A stretch of DNA of 64,000 nt from Streptomyces cellostaticus (GCF_023630175.1 NZ_JALLIN010000010.1:62001-126000), one strand, 5' to 3'; shown: positions 25,996-36,461, counted from the first letter of the stretch. Program-made: numbers and translations. Notes: generated by a model not told the origin, from the sequence alone.

Positions 25996-28032
25996 GTGAG
26001 CGACACCACCGATCTGATGGGCGCACGTGTCGAGGAGACCGCTGCCGCGCCCGCCACGGACGCCTCCGCGCCTGCCGGCGGTGCCGGCTCCCGGCGGCGC
26101 CGCGGTACCGGCCTCGAGGGCATGGTGCTGGCCGAGCTGCAGCAGGTCGCATCCGGCCTCGGCATCAGGGGCACCGCGCGCATGCGCAAGAGCCAGCTGA
26201 TCGAGGTCATCAAGGAGGCTCAGGCGGGGGGTGCCGCCCAGGCCCCCGCGGGCTCCGGGGGAGGGGGCGCCGCTCCCAAGGCGGAGGCGGCCACCGAGAC
26301 CAAGCCCAAGCGCCGGGCCACCTCCAAGGCCCGTACCGGCGAGGACGCCGCCGAGAAGAAGGCGGACAAGGCGGACAAGGCTCCCGCCGAGAAGGCCGTG
26401 GCCCAGCAGCAGATCGAGATCCCCGGTCAGCCGGCCGGTGGCGCCGCCCGCTCGGGCGACGCCGAGCGCGGGGGCGACGACGCCCCGGCCGAGCGCCGTC
26501 GCCGTCGCGCCACCGCCGACGCGGGCAGCCCGGCCGCCGGTGCCGAGAGCGCCGCCGAGGCGAAGGGCGAGTCCAAGGGCGAGACGCAGCAGGGCGGCCA
26601 GCAGGGCGAGGCCCGCGGCGACTCCGGTGACGGCGAGGGCCGTGGCCGCCGTGACCGCCGCGAGCGCGGCCGTGACCGCGACCGCCGCGGCAAGGGCGAC
26701 GACCAGCAGGGCGGCGGTCGTCAGGACCGTCAGCAGCAGGGCCAGCAGGGTGGCGGTCGTCAGGACCGCAACAGCGGCCCGCAGGACGACGACGACTTCG
26801 AGGGCGGGCGCCGGGGCCGTCGCGGCCGCTACCGCGACCGCCGGGGCCGCCGTGGCCGCGACGACGTCGCCGAGCCGCAGGTCGCCGAGGACGACGTCCT
26901 GATCCCCGTCGCGGGCATCCTGGACATCCTCGACAACTACGCCTTCATCCGGACCTCCGGCTACCTGCCCGGCCCGAACGACGTGTACGTCTCCCTCGCC
27001 CAGGTCCGCAAGAACGGCCTGCGCAAGGGTGACCACATCACCGGCGCGGTCCGCCAGCCGAAGGAGGGCGAGCGCCGCGAGAAGTTCAACGCGCTGGTCC
27101 GCCTCGACTCCGTCAACGGCATGGCGCCCGAACACGGCCGTGGCCGCCCGGAGTTCAACAAGCTGACCCCCCTGTACCCGCAGGACCGCCTCCGCCTGGA
27201 GACGGACCCGGGTGTGCTGACCACCCGCATCATCGACCTCGTGTCGCCGATCGGCAAGGGCCAGCGCGGTCTGATCGTGGCCCCGCCGAAGACCGGCAAG
27301 ACCATGATCATGCAGGCGATCGCCAACGCGATCACCCACAACAACCCCGAGTGCCACCTGATGGTCGTCCTCGTCGACGAGCGTCCGGAAGAGGTCACCG
27401 ACATGCAGCGGTCGGTGAAGGGCGAGGTCATCTCCTCGACCTTCGACCGTCCGGCGGAGGACCACACCACGGTCGCCGAGCTGGCCATCGAGCGCGCCAA
27501 GCGCCTGGTGGAGCTGGGTCACGACGTGGTCGTGCTGCTCGACTCGATCACGCGTCTGGGCCGTGCGTACAACCTCGCCGCCCCGGCCTCCGGCCGCATC
27601 CTGTCCGGTGGTGTCGACTCGACCGCCCTGTACCCGCCGAAGCGGTTCTTCGGTGCGGCCCGCAACATCGAGGACGGCGGCTCGCTCACCATCCTCGCCA
27701 CCGCCCTGGTGGACACCGGGTCCCGCATGGACGAGGTGATCTTCGAGGAGTTCAAGGGCACCGGCAACATGGAGCTCAAGCTCGACCGGAAGCTCGCCGA
27801 CAAGCGCATCTTCCCGGCGGTGGACGTCGACGCGTCCGGTACCCGCAAGGAAGAGATCCTGCTCGGCAACGAGGAGCTCGCCGTCGTCTGGAAGCTGCGC
27901 CGGGTGCTGCACGCGCTCGACCAGCAGCAGGCGATCGAGCTGCTGCTGGACAAGATGAAGCAGACCAAGTCGAACGTCGAGTTCCTGATGCAGATTCAGA
28001 AGACGACGCCGACGCCCGGCAACGGCGACTAG
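25996..28032 (+). CDS. rho: Transcription termination factor Rho
   Basis: This is a 678-residue hexameric RNA helicase that ends transcription. The Rho_N helical part is [19 protein letters not shown] ... [13 protein letters not shown] (about 40-75). An inserted stretch of about 220 residues follows, rich in Arg, Asp, Gln and Gly with [13 protein letters not shown]-type repeats. The cold-shock RNA-binding domain comes next ([19 protein letters not shown], about 302-365), and then the RecA-type motor with Walker [11 protein letters not shown] (about 428-437), [14 protein letters not shown] and the R loop. Large Arg/Gly/Asp insertions are typical of high-GC Gram-positive Rho and add RNA affinity. 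GTG 25996 follows AAGGA. A very strong hairpin lies 25 bases after the stop. Confidence 0.97.
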   Translation: MSDTTDLMGARVEETAAAPATDASAPAGGAGSRRRRGTGLEGMVLAELQQVASGLGIRGTARMRKSQLIEVIKEAQAGGAAQAPAGSGGGGAAPKAEAATETKPKRRATSKARTGEDAAEKKADKADKAPAEKAVAQQQIEIPGQPAGGAARSGDAERGGDDAPAERRRRRATADAGSPAAGAESAAEAKGESKGETQQGGQQGEARGDSGDGEGRGRRDRRERGRDRDRRGKGDDQQGGGRQDRQQQGQQGGGRQDRNSGPQDDDDFEGGRRGRRGRYRDRRGRRGRDDVAEPQVAEDDVLIPVAGILDILDNYAFIRTSGYLPGPNDVYVSLAQVRKNGLRKGDHITGAVRQPKEGERREKFNALVRLDSVNGMAPEHGRGRPEFNKLTPLYPQDRLRLETDPGVLTTRIIDLVSPIGKGQRGLIVAPPKTGKTMIMQAIANAITHNNPECHLMVVLVDERPEEVTDMQRSVKGEVISSTFDRPAEDHTTVAELAIERAKRLVELGHDVVVLLDSITRLGRAYNLAAPASGRILSGGVDSTALYPPKRFFGAARNIEDGGSLTILATALVDTGSRMDEVIFEEFKGTGNMELKLDRKLADKRIFPAVDVDASGTRKEEILLGNEELAVVWKLRRVLHALDQQQAIELLLDKMKQTKSNVEFLMQIQKTTPTPGNGD

Positions 28033-28057
28033 CCGCAGATTCCGGGCCGGAATCGAG

Positions 28058-28092
28058 GGCCGCCCCCCGTCACCAGGTGACGGGGGGCGGCC
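28058..28092 (+). terminator. Intrinsic terminator of rho
   Basis: A 17-bp GC-rich inverted repeat (28058-28074 with 28076-28092, GGCCGCCCCCCGTCACC and its complement) is followed by TTTT. It lies 25 bases after the rho stop codon. Confidence 0.9.
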
Positions 28093-28458
28093 TTTTCGCT
28101 GCCGGGAGGTGGCGGAGCGCGGCACGCGCCCCGCGCACCACGTCCTCCCGCCGGTGGAACCCGGTACCCGTACAAGGGCGCCGGAAAGGGGGCGAACGAG
28201 ATCCTTGCCACAGAGGTGGCGTTCGGCACCCGCTCGCGGACGCCCGGCATCCGGGGACGAAACCGCAGGTGAGCGTGGATGGCCGGAGACCACGCGGTCA
28301 CGCGCGGTGGTCACCGCCGCACGCGGCGGACGCGGAGCGCCGTGCAACCCTTTGCCGGGCTTCCCCGTCTGGCCGGGCGGAGCGACGATGGAGCGGTGAC
28401 GACCGCGACTGACCCTGAAAGCAGGGGGTAACCGACAGAACGAGACCAGAGGAGTGAC
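28093..28458. other. Gene-free gap between rho and the LCP gene
   Basis: In these 366 bases I see no plausible gene. Open frames here are short and lack ribosome sites. The only clear signal is AGAGGAGTGAC directly before the GTG of the next gene; a promoter for that gene should lie here but is not recognisable. Confidence 0.5.
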
Positions 28459-29595
28459 GTGTCCGCCGACAGCACGCCGGAGCCCGGCATAACGGAGCCG
28501 GTCCCCACCGGCCCGCAGCGACGAAGCGGGGGCCGCCGCGAGGCCGCCCCACCCGGCAGGCGCCGCAAGGCCCTGCTCGCCGCCGCGTGGGCGGCCGCGG
28601 GCGTGCTGGTGCTGGGCGGCACCGGCGCCGGGTACCTCTACTTCAAGCTCAACGGCAACCTGAAGAGCGTCGACATCGACCAGGCCCTCGGCAGCGAGCG
28701 GCCCGTGAAGGTCGACAACGGTTCCGAGAACATCCTGGTCCTCGGCTCGGACACCCGCTCGGGCAAGAACCGCAAGCTGGGCGGCGGCATCGACGACGGC
28801 AGCGCCCGCTCCGACACCGCGATGATCGTCCACGTGTACCAGGGGCACCAGCGGGCCGCCGTGGTCTCCGTGCCGCGCGACACCCTCATCGACCGCCCCG
28901 CCTGCACCGATACCCGGGGCGACAGCCACCCGGCCGCGTCCGGCGTGATGTTCAACTCCGCCTACTCCGCCGGCGGCGCCGCCTGCGCCGTGAAGACGGT
29001 CGAGTCCCTCAGCGGCATCCGCATGGACCACTACCTCGAGGTCGACTTCGCCGGCTTCCAGCAGCTCATCGACGACCTCGGCGGGGTCCCGGTCACCACG
29101 ACCAAGGCCATCGACGACCCGCAGAGCCACCTGAACCTCAAGGCCGGCACCCACACCCTGGACGGCGAGCGGGCGCTCGCCCTGGTCCGCACCCGGCACG
29201 GCGTCGGCGACGGCTCCGACCTGGGCCGCATCCAGCTCCAGCAGGCCTTCGTCAAGGCGCTGCTCGACCAGGTCGAACACGTCGGCGTGCTCGGCAACCC
29301 CAAGAGGCTGTACGACCTCGCCGACACCGCGACCAAGGCCGTCACCACCGACTCCGACCTCGGCTCGGTCAACGCCCTCGCGGACTTCGCGAGCGGTCTG
29401 AAGGGCATCGGCTCCAGCCATCTGCGGATGGTCACGATGCCCGTCCGGTACGACCCGGCCGACCCCAACCGGGTCCTGCTGCAGAAGGCCAAGGCCGAAC
29501 TGGTCTGGAAGGCGCTGAGGAACGACCGGCCCATACCCGCGTCGGCCACGAAGGGCACGGCGGCGGGTGCCGCCAAGGGCGTCGTCGACGGCTGA
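28459..29595 (+). CDS. LytR-CpsA-Psr family cell-wall glycopolymer ligase
   Basis: This is a 378-residue membrane-anchored enzyme. Residues 1-40 are basic and cytoplasmic. One membrane helix follows ([23 protein letters not shown], about 42-64), and then the extracellular LCP domain: [32 protein letters not shown] (Arg and Asp that bind the lipid pyrophosphate), [19 protein letters not shown] and [23 protein letters not shown] proteins move teichoic acids, arabinogalactan or capsule polymers from a lipid carrier onto peptidoglycan; which polymer is used here is unknown. GTG 28459 has AGGAG 6 bases upstream. The acceptor pathway may involve the WecA/TagO-type transferase at 34956. Confidence 0.92.
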   Translation: MSADSTPEPGITEPVPTGPQRRSGGRREAAPPGRRRKALLAAAWAAAGVLVLGGTGAGYLYFKLNGNLKSVDIDQALGSERPVKVDNGSENILVLGSDTRSGKNRKLGGGIDDGSARSDTAMIVHVYQGHQRAAVVSVPRDTLIDRPACTDTRGDSHPAASGVMFNSAYSAGGAACAVKTVESLSGIRMDHYLEVDFAGFQQLIDDLGGVPVTTTKAIDDPQSHLNLKAGTHTLDGERALALVRTRHGVGDGSDLGRIQLQQAFVKALLDQVEHVGVLGNPKRLYDLADTATKAVTTDSDLGSVNALADFASGLKGIGSSHLRMVTMPVRYDPADPNRVLLQKAKAELVWKALRNDRPIPASATKGTAAGAAKGVVDG

Positions 29596-29769
29596 GCCCC
29601 GCACCCGGCCGTCCCGCCCGGCGACACGCGGACGTCCGGGGAATAGACGGCCCCGCCTCCCGGTTTTGGGGGATGGCGCCAGTCCTGGCAGACTGGTACG
29701 TCGGCTCCGGTTCACGCTTTCGCATCCCGCGGCTGCGACCCGGCGCCCTCCCGGAATCTAGGAGACACC

Positions 29770-29991
29770 TTGAAGCGCGACATCCACCCCGAGTACGTCG
29801 AGACGCAGGTCAGCTGCACCTGTGGCGCGTCGTTCACCACCCGCAGCACCATCGAGTCCGGCACCATCCGGGCCGAGGTCTGCTCCGAGTGCCACCCGTT
29901 CTACACGGGCAAGCAGAAGATCCTCGACACCGGTGGCCGTGTGGCCCGCTTCGAGGCCCGCTTCGGCAAGGCCGCCGGCTCCAAGAAGTAG
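29770..29991 (+). CDS. rpmE: 50S ribosomal protein L31, zinc-binding form
   Basis: The 73-residue protein is complete. It carries the four cysteines of the zinc-containing type (CTC at about 16-18 and CSEC at about 37-40), which marks the C+ form used when zinc is sufficient. Typical L31 stretches are [18 protein letters not shown] and [11 protein letters not shown]. Translation starts at TTG 29770, behind GGAGACACC; no ATG or GTG fits. A terminator follows it, and then prfA. Confidence 0.96.
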   Translation: MKRDIHPEYVETQVSCTCGASFTTRSTIESGTIRAEVCSECHPFYTGKQKILDTGGRVARFEARFGKAAGSKK

Positions 29992-30003
29992 CGAGCCCCA
30001 TAC

Positions 30004-30055
30004 CGCCGGTCCACGGTCGCGCCCCTCGCGGGGCGTGCCCGGGACCGGCGTTTTT
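30004..30055 (+). terminator. Terminator after rpmE
   Basis: The outer stem CGCCGGTCC/GGACCGGCG (30004-30012 and 30042-30050) encloses an inner GCGCCCC-TCGC-GGGGCGT hairpin and is followed by TTTTT. Confidence 0.85.
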
Positions 30056-30098
30056 GGTCGCCCGCCCTTGCCCTCACCGCCGTATCAGGAGCCGAAAG

Positions 30099-31166
<1,068 letters not shown>

Positions 31167-31197
31167 GAGGCGCGTACGAGTTACACGGAGGACTTGC

Positions 31198-32079
31198 GTG
31201 CAGTCACCAACCGGGGGGCGCCCCCCGAGCCCCCGCAGTCTGCTGCTCGCCGAGGTGGCCCAGGCCACCCAGCGGCTGGCCGACGCAGGCGTGCCCTCGC
31301 CGCGCACCGACGCGGAGGAGCTCGCCGCGTTCGTGCACGGTGTGAAGCGGGGCCAGCTGCACTCCGTCCAGGACTCCGACTTCGACGCCCGCTACTGGGA
31401 GGTCATCGCCCGGCGCGAGCAGCGCGAGCCGCTGCAGCACATCACCGGGCGTGCCTACTTCCGGTACCTGGAGCTCCAGGTCGGGCCGGGTGTGTTCGTG
31501 CCCCGGCCGGAGACGGAGTCCGTGGTGGGCTGGGCCATAGACGCCGTGCGCGCCATGGACGTGGTCGAGCCCTGCATCGTCGACCTGTGCACCGGCTCCG
31601 GCGCCATCGCGCTCGCGCTCGCCCAGGAGGTGCCGCGCTCGCGCGTCCACGCCGTGGAGCTGAGCGAGGAAGCGCTGCAGTGGACGCGCAAGAACGTCGA
31701 GGGGTCCAGGGTCGACCTGCGCCAGGGCGACGCCCTGACCGCCTTCCCGGACCTCGACGGCCAGGTCGACCTGGTCATCTCCAATCCGCCGTACATCCCG
31801 CTCACCGAGTGGGAGTACGTCGCGCCCGAGGCCCGTGACTACGACCCGGAGATGGCGTTGTTCTCCGGCGAGGACGGTCTCGCCCTCATCCGTGGCATCG
31901 AGCGCACCGCGCACCGGCTGCTGCGGCCCGGCGGGGTCGTCGTCATCGAGCACGCCGACACCCAGGGCGGCCAGGTGCCCTGGATCTTCACCGAGGAGCG
32001 GGGCTGGGCCGACGCGGCCGACCACCCCGACCTGAACAACCGGCCCCGGTTCGCGACCGCCCGCAAGGCGCTGCCGTGA
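31198..32079 (+). CDS. prmC: Release factor glutamine methyltransferase
   Basis: This 293-residue SAM-dependent enzyme N5-methylates the GGQ glutamine of release factors. An amino-terminal helical substrate-binding domain (residues 1-85) is followed by VFVPRPETESVV, the SAM loop IVDLCTGSGAIALALA (about 125-140) and the catalytic NPPY in DLVISNPPYIPLTEW (NPPY at about 198). GTG 31198 has GGAGGA upstream. It follows prfA directly, and a gene for a threonylcarbamoyl-AMP synthase comes next. Confidence 0.96.
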   Translation: MQSPTGGRPPSPRSLLLAEVAQATQRLADAGVPSPRTDAEELAAFVHGVKRGQLHSVQDSDFDARYWEVIARREQREPLQHITGRAYFRYLELQVGPGVFVPRPETESVVGWAIDAVRAMDVVEPCIVDLCTGSGAIALALAQEVPRSRVHAVELSEEALQWTRKNVEGSRVDLRQGDALTAFPDLDGQVDLVISNPPYIPLTEWEYVAPEARDYDPEMALFSGEDGLALIRGIERTAHRLLRPGGVVVIEHADTQGGQVPWIFTEERGWADAADHPDLNNRPRFATARKALP

Positions 32080-32131
32080 GCACCCCGCCGACTTCCAGCC
32101 CGCAGTATCCGCACGAGGAGGCCCGCTAGAC

Positions 32132-32779
32132 ATGGCACGGCGATACGACACCAACGACGCGACCGACCGTGTGACGGGTCTGCGCGAGGCCGCGTCCGCC
32201 GTCCGCCGGGGCGAGCTGGTGGTACTGCCGACCGACACGGTCTACGGCATCGGCGCCGACGCGTTCTCCGCGGAGGCGGTCGCCGACGTGCTGGCCGCCA
32301 AGGGCCGGGGCCGCAACATGCCCACCCCCGTCCTGATCGGCTCCCCGAACACCCTGCACGGCCTCGTCACGGACTTCTCCGAGCTGGCCTGGGAACTGGT
32401 CGACGCCTTCTGGCCGGGCGCCCTCACGCTCGTCGCCCGGCACCAGCCGTCCCTGCAGTGGGACCTGGGCGACACCCGGGGCACGGTCGCCGTGCGCATG
32501 CCGCTGCACCCGGTGGCCATCGAGCTGCTCACCGAGGTCGGCCCGATGGCCGTGACCTCCGCCAACCTCACCGGACACCCGGCACCCGAGGACTGCGACG
32601 CCGCGCAGCGGATGCTCGGGGACTCCGTCTCCGTCTACCTCGACGGTGGCCCGACGCCCGGCAACGTGCCGTCGTCCATCGTGGACGTCACCGGCGAGGT
32701 GCCGGTGCTGCTGCGGGAGGGCGCGCTCTCCCCGGAGGAGCTGCGGAAGGTCGTACCCGACCTCGAGGTGGCGAATTGA
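32132..32779 (+). CDS. L-threonylcarbamoyladenylate synthase (Sua5/YwlC/YrdC family)
   Basis: The 215-residue protein makes threonylcarbamoyl-AMP from threonine, bicarbonate and ATP for the t6A modification of ANN-reading tRNAs. Signature stretches are GELVVLPTDTVYGIGADAFS (residues about 30-49), KGRGRNMPTPVLI, FWPGALTLVARH, TVAVRMPLHPVA and AVTSANLTGHPAPED. It lacks the extra C-terminal Sua5 domain, so it is the short YrdC-like form. ATG 32132 is preceded by GAGGAGG. It overlaps the next gene by 4 bases (TTGA). Confidence 0.94.
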   Translation: MARRYDTNDATDRVTGLREAASAVRRGELVVLPTDTVYGIGADAFSAEAVADVLAAKGRGRNMPTPVLIGSPNTLHGLVTDFSELAWELVDAFWPGALTLVARHQPSLQWDLGDTRGTVAVRMPLHPVAIELLTEVGPMAVTSANLTGHPAPEDCDAAQRMLGDSVSVYLDGGPTPGNVPSSIVDVTGEVPVLLREGALSPEELRKVVPDLEVAN

Positions 32780-33453
32780 CGGCCCCTGACGCGGGGCGTG
32801 GCATAGGCAGGGAGAGCGCCGCGGAGATCACGACGACGTTCGTCGGGCTTCCGCGGGACTGCTTCCGCATCCTCCACGTCAGCACCGGCAACGTGTGCCG
32901 CTCGCCGATCACCGAGCGGCTGACCCGTCATTTCGTGACGGAGCGGCTCGGTGTGCTCGGCGGCGGACTGATCGTGGAGAGCGCCGGCACCTGGGGCCAC
33001 GAGGGCGCCCCCATGGAGGCCAACGCGGAGACCGTGCTGGCCGAGTTCGGCGCCGACGCGTCCGGCTTCACCGGCCGGGAACTGCTGGACGAGCACGTGA
33101 TCATGGCCGATCTGGTGCTCACGGCCACCCGCGACCACCGCGCCCAGGTCATCTCCATGGGCCACTCGGCGGGCCTGCGCACCTTCACCCTGAAGGAGTT
33201 CACCCGCCTGGTGCGCGCCATAGACCCCACCACGCTGCCTCCGCTGGAGGACGGCGTGGTGGTGCGTGCGCGCGCCCTGGTGCGCGCGGCGGCCGCGCTG
33301 CGCGGCTGGCTGCTGGCGCCGACCGCGGAGGCGGACGAGGTGTACGACCCGTACGGGGCGCCGCTGCCCTTCTTCCGCTCGATCGGCGACGAGATACACG
33401 AGGCGCTCGATCCGGTGGTGACCGCGCTGACCGGGGTCCCGGCCCGCGCGTGA
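32776..33453 (+). CDS. Low-molecular-weight phosphatase-fold protein without the nucleophile Cys
   Basis: The 225-residue protein resembles low-molecular-weight tyrosine phosphatases. The P-loop reads HVSTGNVCRSPITERL (about residues 36-51), where the active family has V-C-x-G-N-x-C-R-S-P. The first Cys, the catalytic nucleophile, is Ser here, while the Gly-Asn, the second Cys and the Arg are kept. The general-acid region VYDPYGAPLPFF is also present. As it stands the protein should bind phosphate or phosphoproteins but not cleave them by the normal route. An extra amino terminus of about 30 residues precedes the domain. The TTG at 32776 overlaps the stop of the previous gene. I recall the same Ser in Streptomyces relatives, so this is probably a conserved pseudophosphatase and not local damage. 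Confidence 0.8.
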   Translation: MTAPDAGRGIGRESAAEITTTFVGLPRDCFRILHVSTGNVCRSPITERLTRHFVTERLGVLGGGLIVESAGTWGHEGAPMEANAETVLAEFGADASGFTGRELLDEHVIMADLVLTATRDHRAQVISMGHSAGLRTFTLKEFTRLVRAIDPTTLPPLEDGVVVRARALVRAAAALRGWLLAPTAEADEVYDPYGAPLPFFRSIGDEIHEALDPVVTALTGVPARA

Positions 33454-33576
33454 CGCGGGCCGGCGCTCCGGGCCCGTGCGGGGACCGGCGCCGGCGACGG
33501 GTGGGGCAACCCGCGCGTACCGGACATCGCGGGCCTACATTGGACTCACGTCACCGTCGACCGCCCGGAGTCCGCC

Positions 33577-34815
33577 ATGTCGGTCACCCGCACCCTCGAG
33601 ACCGATGTCCTGCGGGACCAGGATCCCGAGCTCGCCGACGTCCTGTTCGCCGAGCTGGACCGGCAGTCGACGACGCTCCAGCTCATCGCCGCCGAGAACT
33701 TCACCTCCCGGGCCGTGCTGGCCGCCCTCGGCTCCCCGCTCGCCAACAAGTACGCGGAGGGCTACCCCGGCGCCCGGCACCACGGCGGCTGCGAGATCGT
33801 CGACGTCGCCGAGCGCCTGGCCGTCGGGCGGGCCAGGACACTGTTCGGCGCCGAGCACGCCAATGTGCAGTGCCACTCGGGCTCCGCGGCCGTCCTGGCC
33901 GCCTACGCCGCCCTGCTGCGCCCCGGTGACACCGTCCTCGCCCTGGGGCTGTCCTACGGCGGCCACCTCACCCACGGCTCGCCCGCGAACTTCTCCGGCC
34001 GCTGGTTCGACTTCGTCGGCTACGGGGTCGACGCCGAGACCGGGCTCATCGACCACGACCAGGTCCGCCACCTGGCCCGGAACCATCGGCCCAAGGCCAT
34101 CGTCTGCGGTTCCATCGCCTACCCCCGCCACCTCGACTACGCGTTCTTCCGGGACGTCGCCGACGAGGTGGGGGCGTATCTGATCGCCGACGCCGCGCAC
34201 CCGATCGGCCTGGTCGCCGGGGGAGCGGCGCCCAGTCCGGTGCCGTACGCCGACATCGTCTGCGCCACCACGCACAAGGTGCTGCGCGGCCCGCGCGGCG
34301 GGATGATCCTGTGCGGGGCCGAGCTGGCCGAGCGGGTGGACCGGGCGGTGTTCCCCTTCACCCAGGGCGGCGCGCAGATGCACACCATCGCCGCCAAGGC
34401 CGTCGCCTTCGGTGAGGCGGCGACCCCGGCCTTCGGCACCTACGCCCGGCAGGTGGTCGCCAACGCGCGGGTGCTCGCGGGCCATCTGGCCGCCGAGGGG
34501 CTGGGCGTGATCACCGGCGGTACGGACACCCACATGATCACCGCCGATCCGGGCCCGCTCGGTGTGGACGGACGCACCGCGCGCGGACGGCTCGCGGCCG
34601 CCGGGATCGTGCTGGACTGCTGTGTCCTTCCCCACGGCGACGGCCGGGGGCTGCGCCTGGGCACGGCCGCGGTGACGACGCAGGGCATGGGGGAGCCGGA
34701 GATGGTCCGGATCGCCGCGCTCCTGGCCGCCGTCCTGCGGGGCGAGGCGGAGGCCGCCGCCACGCGGGCCGAGGTGCGTGGGCTGACCGGCGGATTCCCG
34801 CCGTATCCGGGGTGA
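33577..34815 (+). CDS. glyA: Serine hydroxymethyltransferase
   Basis: This 412-residue PLP enzyme interconverts serine and glycine with tetrahydrofolate. LQLIAAENFTSRAVL and YAEGYPGARHHGGCE (residues about 60-75) are the substrate region; the PLP Lys is in CATTHKVLRGPRGG (about residue 232). In well-studied enzymes the second motif reads GKRYYGGCE; here the two Tyr are His-His, and one of them (Tyr65 in the E. coli enzyme) contacts the substrate site. The protein is therefore a somewhat divergent GlyA. Streptomyces usually has another copy with the glycine-cleavage genes. ATG 33577 is chosen to match the family amino terminus. It stands between the phosphatase-like gene and the transferase gene. 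Confidence 0.9.
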   Translation: MSVTRTLETDVLRDQDPELADVLFAELDRQSTTLQLIAAENFTSRAVLAALGSPLANKYAEGYPGARHHGGCEIVDVAERLAVGRARTLFGAEHANVQCHSGSAAVLAAYAALLRPGDTVLALGLSYGGHLTHGSPANFSGRWFDFVGYGVDAETGLIDHDQVRHLARNHRPKAIVCGSIAYPRHLDYAFFRDVADEVGAYLIADAAHPIGLVAGGAAPSPVPYADIVCATTHKVLRGPRGGMILCGAELAERVDRAVFPFTQGGAQMHTIAAKAVAFGEAATPAFGTYARQVVANARVLAGHLAAEGLGVITGGTDTHMITADPGPLGVDGRTARGRLAAAGIVLDCCVLPHGDGRGLRLGTAAVTTQGMGEPEMVRIAALLAAVLRGEAEAAATRAEVRGLTGGFPPYPG

Positions 34816-34955
34816 ACCGGGGTAGGCGGAAGGCACGTGCACCCGGCGGCGCGCGGCGGCACACAGCCACCCGTGCAACCATCGTCGCTACCCGGAAGTC
34901 CTCATCCGTAAGCGTCCGTCGCTAGGGTGTGGGGCTGTGATGGCCAGCGAGACCT

Positions 34956-36299
34956 GTGGGGAAGCCCGTGCGTGAATACCTGCTGACGCTCTGCATCACG
35001 GCCGCGGTGACGTACCTGCTGACAGGGCCGGTGCGGAAGTTCGCGATCGTGGCGGGGGCGATGCCGGAGATCCGGGCGCGTGACGTGCACCGGGAACCCA
35101 CTCCGCGTCTCGGCGGGATCGCGATGTTCTTCGGACTGTGCGCGGGCCTGCTGGTCGCGGACCACCTGACCAACCTCAACGAGGTCTTCGCCAAGTCGAA
35201 CGAGCCACGGGCGCTGCTCTCCGGGGCCGCGCTGATCTGGCTGATCGGCGTCCTGGACGACAAGTTCGAGATCGACGCGCTGATCAAGCTCGGCGGACAG
35301 ATGATCGCCGCCGGCGTCATGGTCATGCAGGGCCTGACGATCCTGTGGCTGCCGGTCCCGGGCGTCGGCAACGTGGCGCTGACCCAGTGGCAGGGCACCC
35401 TGCTGACCGTGGCGCTGGTCGTCATCACCATCAACGCCGTGAACTTCGTGGACGGCCTCGACGGCCTGGCCTCCGGCATGGTCTGCATCGCGGCGGCCGC
35501 GTTCTTCCTGTACGCCTACCGGATCTGGTACTCGTACGGCATCGAGGCGGCCGCCCCGGCGACGCTCTTCTCGGCCATCCTGATGGGCATGTGCCTGGGC
35601 TTCCTGCCGCACAACATGCACCCCGCGCGGATCTTCATGGGCGACTCCGGCTCGATGCTGATCGGGCTGGTGCTGGCCGCCGGCGCGATCAGCATCACCG
35701 GTCAGCTCGATCCGGACGCACTGGCCCTGTTCACGGGTTCGGAGAAGGCCGCGGTGCACCAGACGGTGCCCGTCTACATCCCGCTGCTGCTGCCCCTGAC
35801 GATCATCGCCGTGCCCGCCGCGGACCTGGTGCTGGCCATCGTCCGCCGCACCTGGCGCGGCCAGTCGCCGTTCGCCGCGGACCGCGGCCATCTGCACCAC
35901 CGCCTGCTGGAGATCGGCCACTCGCACAGCAGGGCGGTGCTGATCATGTACTTCTGGTCGGCCCTGATCGGTTTCGGCGCGCTCGCCTACTCGGTCAACT
36001 CGGCCTCGATGTGGATCGTGCTCGGTGTGGTCTTCCTGAGCGCCATCGGCCTGATCCTGCTCCTGCTGCCCCGCTTCACGCCCCGGGTGCCCACCTGGGC
36101 ACAGCACTTCGTGCCGCCGCGGTACCGCAGGCGCCACCGCCCGGCGGAGGACCTGGGGGCGGCCGCGGAGAGCGCGCGGACCGCCGAGGAGGAGACGCCG
36201 GCGGCCGAGGAGCGGACCCCCGTCGCAGCCGGTACGACAGGGGTCAACGGGGCGACCGCCATCGGCCCCCGTTCGCGTATCGGCAAGGCCACAAGGTAA
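34956..36299 (+). CDS. Undecaprenyl-phosphate N-acetylaminosugar-1-phosphate transferase (WecA/TagO/MraY family)
   Basis: This 447-residue integral membrane enzyme has about ten or eleven helices. It transfers a sugar 1-phosphate, probably GlcNAc-1-P, to undecaprenyl phosphate and so starts cell-wall glycopolymer synthesis. Diagnostic motifs are EPTPRLGGIAMF, LDDKFEID (DD motif), NAVNFVDGLDGLASG, IFMGDSGSMLIG and the loop RGHLHHRLLEIGHSH (HHxxxxxGH). A charged, Ala/Glu-rich tail of about 60 residues ends the protein. GTG 34956 and GTG 34968 are both possible starts; GGGGAAG suits the second. It lies just before the atp operon, as in mycobacteria. Confidence 0.92.
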   Translation: MGKPVREYLLTLCITAAVTYLLTGPVRKFAIVAGAMPEIRARDVHREPTPRLGGIAMFFGLCAGLLVADHLTNLNEVFAKSNEPRALLSGAALIWLIGVLDDKFEIDALIKLGGQMIAAGVMVMQGLTILWLPVPGVGNVALTQWQGTLLTVALVVITINAVNFVDGLDGLASGMVCIAAAAFFLYAYRIWYSYGIEAAAPATLFSAILMGMCLGFLPHNMHPARIFMGDSGSMLIGLVLAAGAISITGQLDPDALALFTGSEKAAVHQTVPVYIPLLLPLTIIAVPAADLVLAIVRRTWRGQSPFAADRGHLHHRLLEIGHSHSRAVLIMYFWSALIGFGALAYSVNSASMWIVLGVVFLSAIGLILLLLPRFTPRVPTWAQHFVPPRYRRRHRPAEDLGAAAESARTAEEETPAAEERTPVAAGTTGVNGATAIGPRSRIGKATR

Positions 36300-36328
36300 G
36301 AATCTGACTAGAGCATTGCCATCTCGTG

Positions 36329-36345
36329 GGGGAGCAAAGCTCCCC
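36329..36345 (+). terminator. Possible terminator before the atp operon
   Basis: GGGGAGC-AAA-GCTCCCC is a perfect 7-bp hairpin, 30 bases after the stop of the transferase gene. A TTTTT run follows 20 bases later. It would separate that gene from the atp operon. Confidence 0.45.
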
Positions 36346-36445
36346 AATACCAGACAAACAGGCTGGGTTTTTGCACAGACGCGCGCTGCCACTCTCATGT
36401 GTGACAGCAAGCACACCTACCAGGTAAAGACCTCATCAAATAGTT

Positions 36446-36461
36446 TGTGATACGGTTCACG
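36446..36461 (+). promoter_or_regulatory. Crp-like palindrome upstream of atpI
   Basis: TGTGATACGGTTCACG matches the Crp/Fnr-type consensus TGTGA-N6-TCACA at nine of ten positions. It lies about 140 bases before the atpI start, in the only long gap upstream of the ATP synthase operon, in an AT-richer patch where the promoter should be. Streptomyces has one cAMP receptor protein, and mycobacterial atp promoters have been linked to Crp; the link here is inference from the pattern. Confidence 0.45.

Noticed and set aside
25861-29715. A minus-strand open frame of about 1284 codons opposite rho and the LCP gene
   Set aside because: It is antisense of certain genes. The product is Leu/Ala/Gly/Arg low complexity with no domain.
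32776-33453. The Cys in VCRSP as the catalytic nucleophile of a normal phosphatase
   Set aside because: The family nucleophile is the Cys five residues earlier (C-x5-R). The Cys next to Arg is the second, non-catalytic one. The true position is Ser here.
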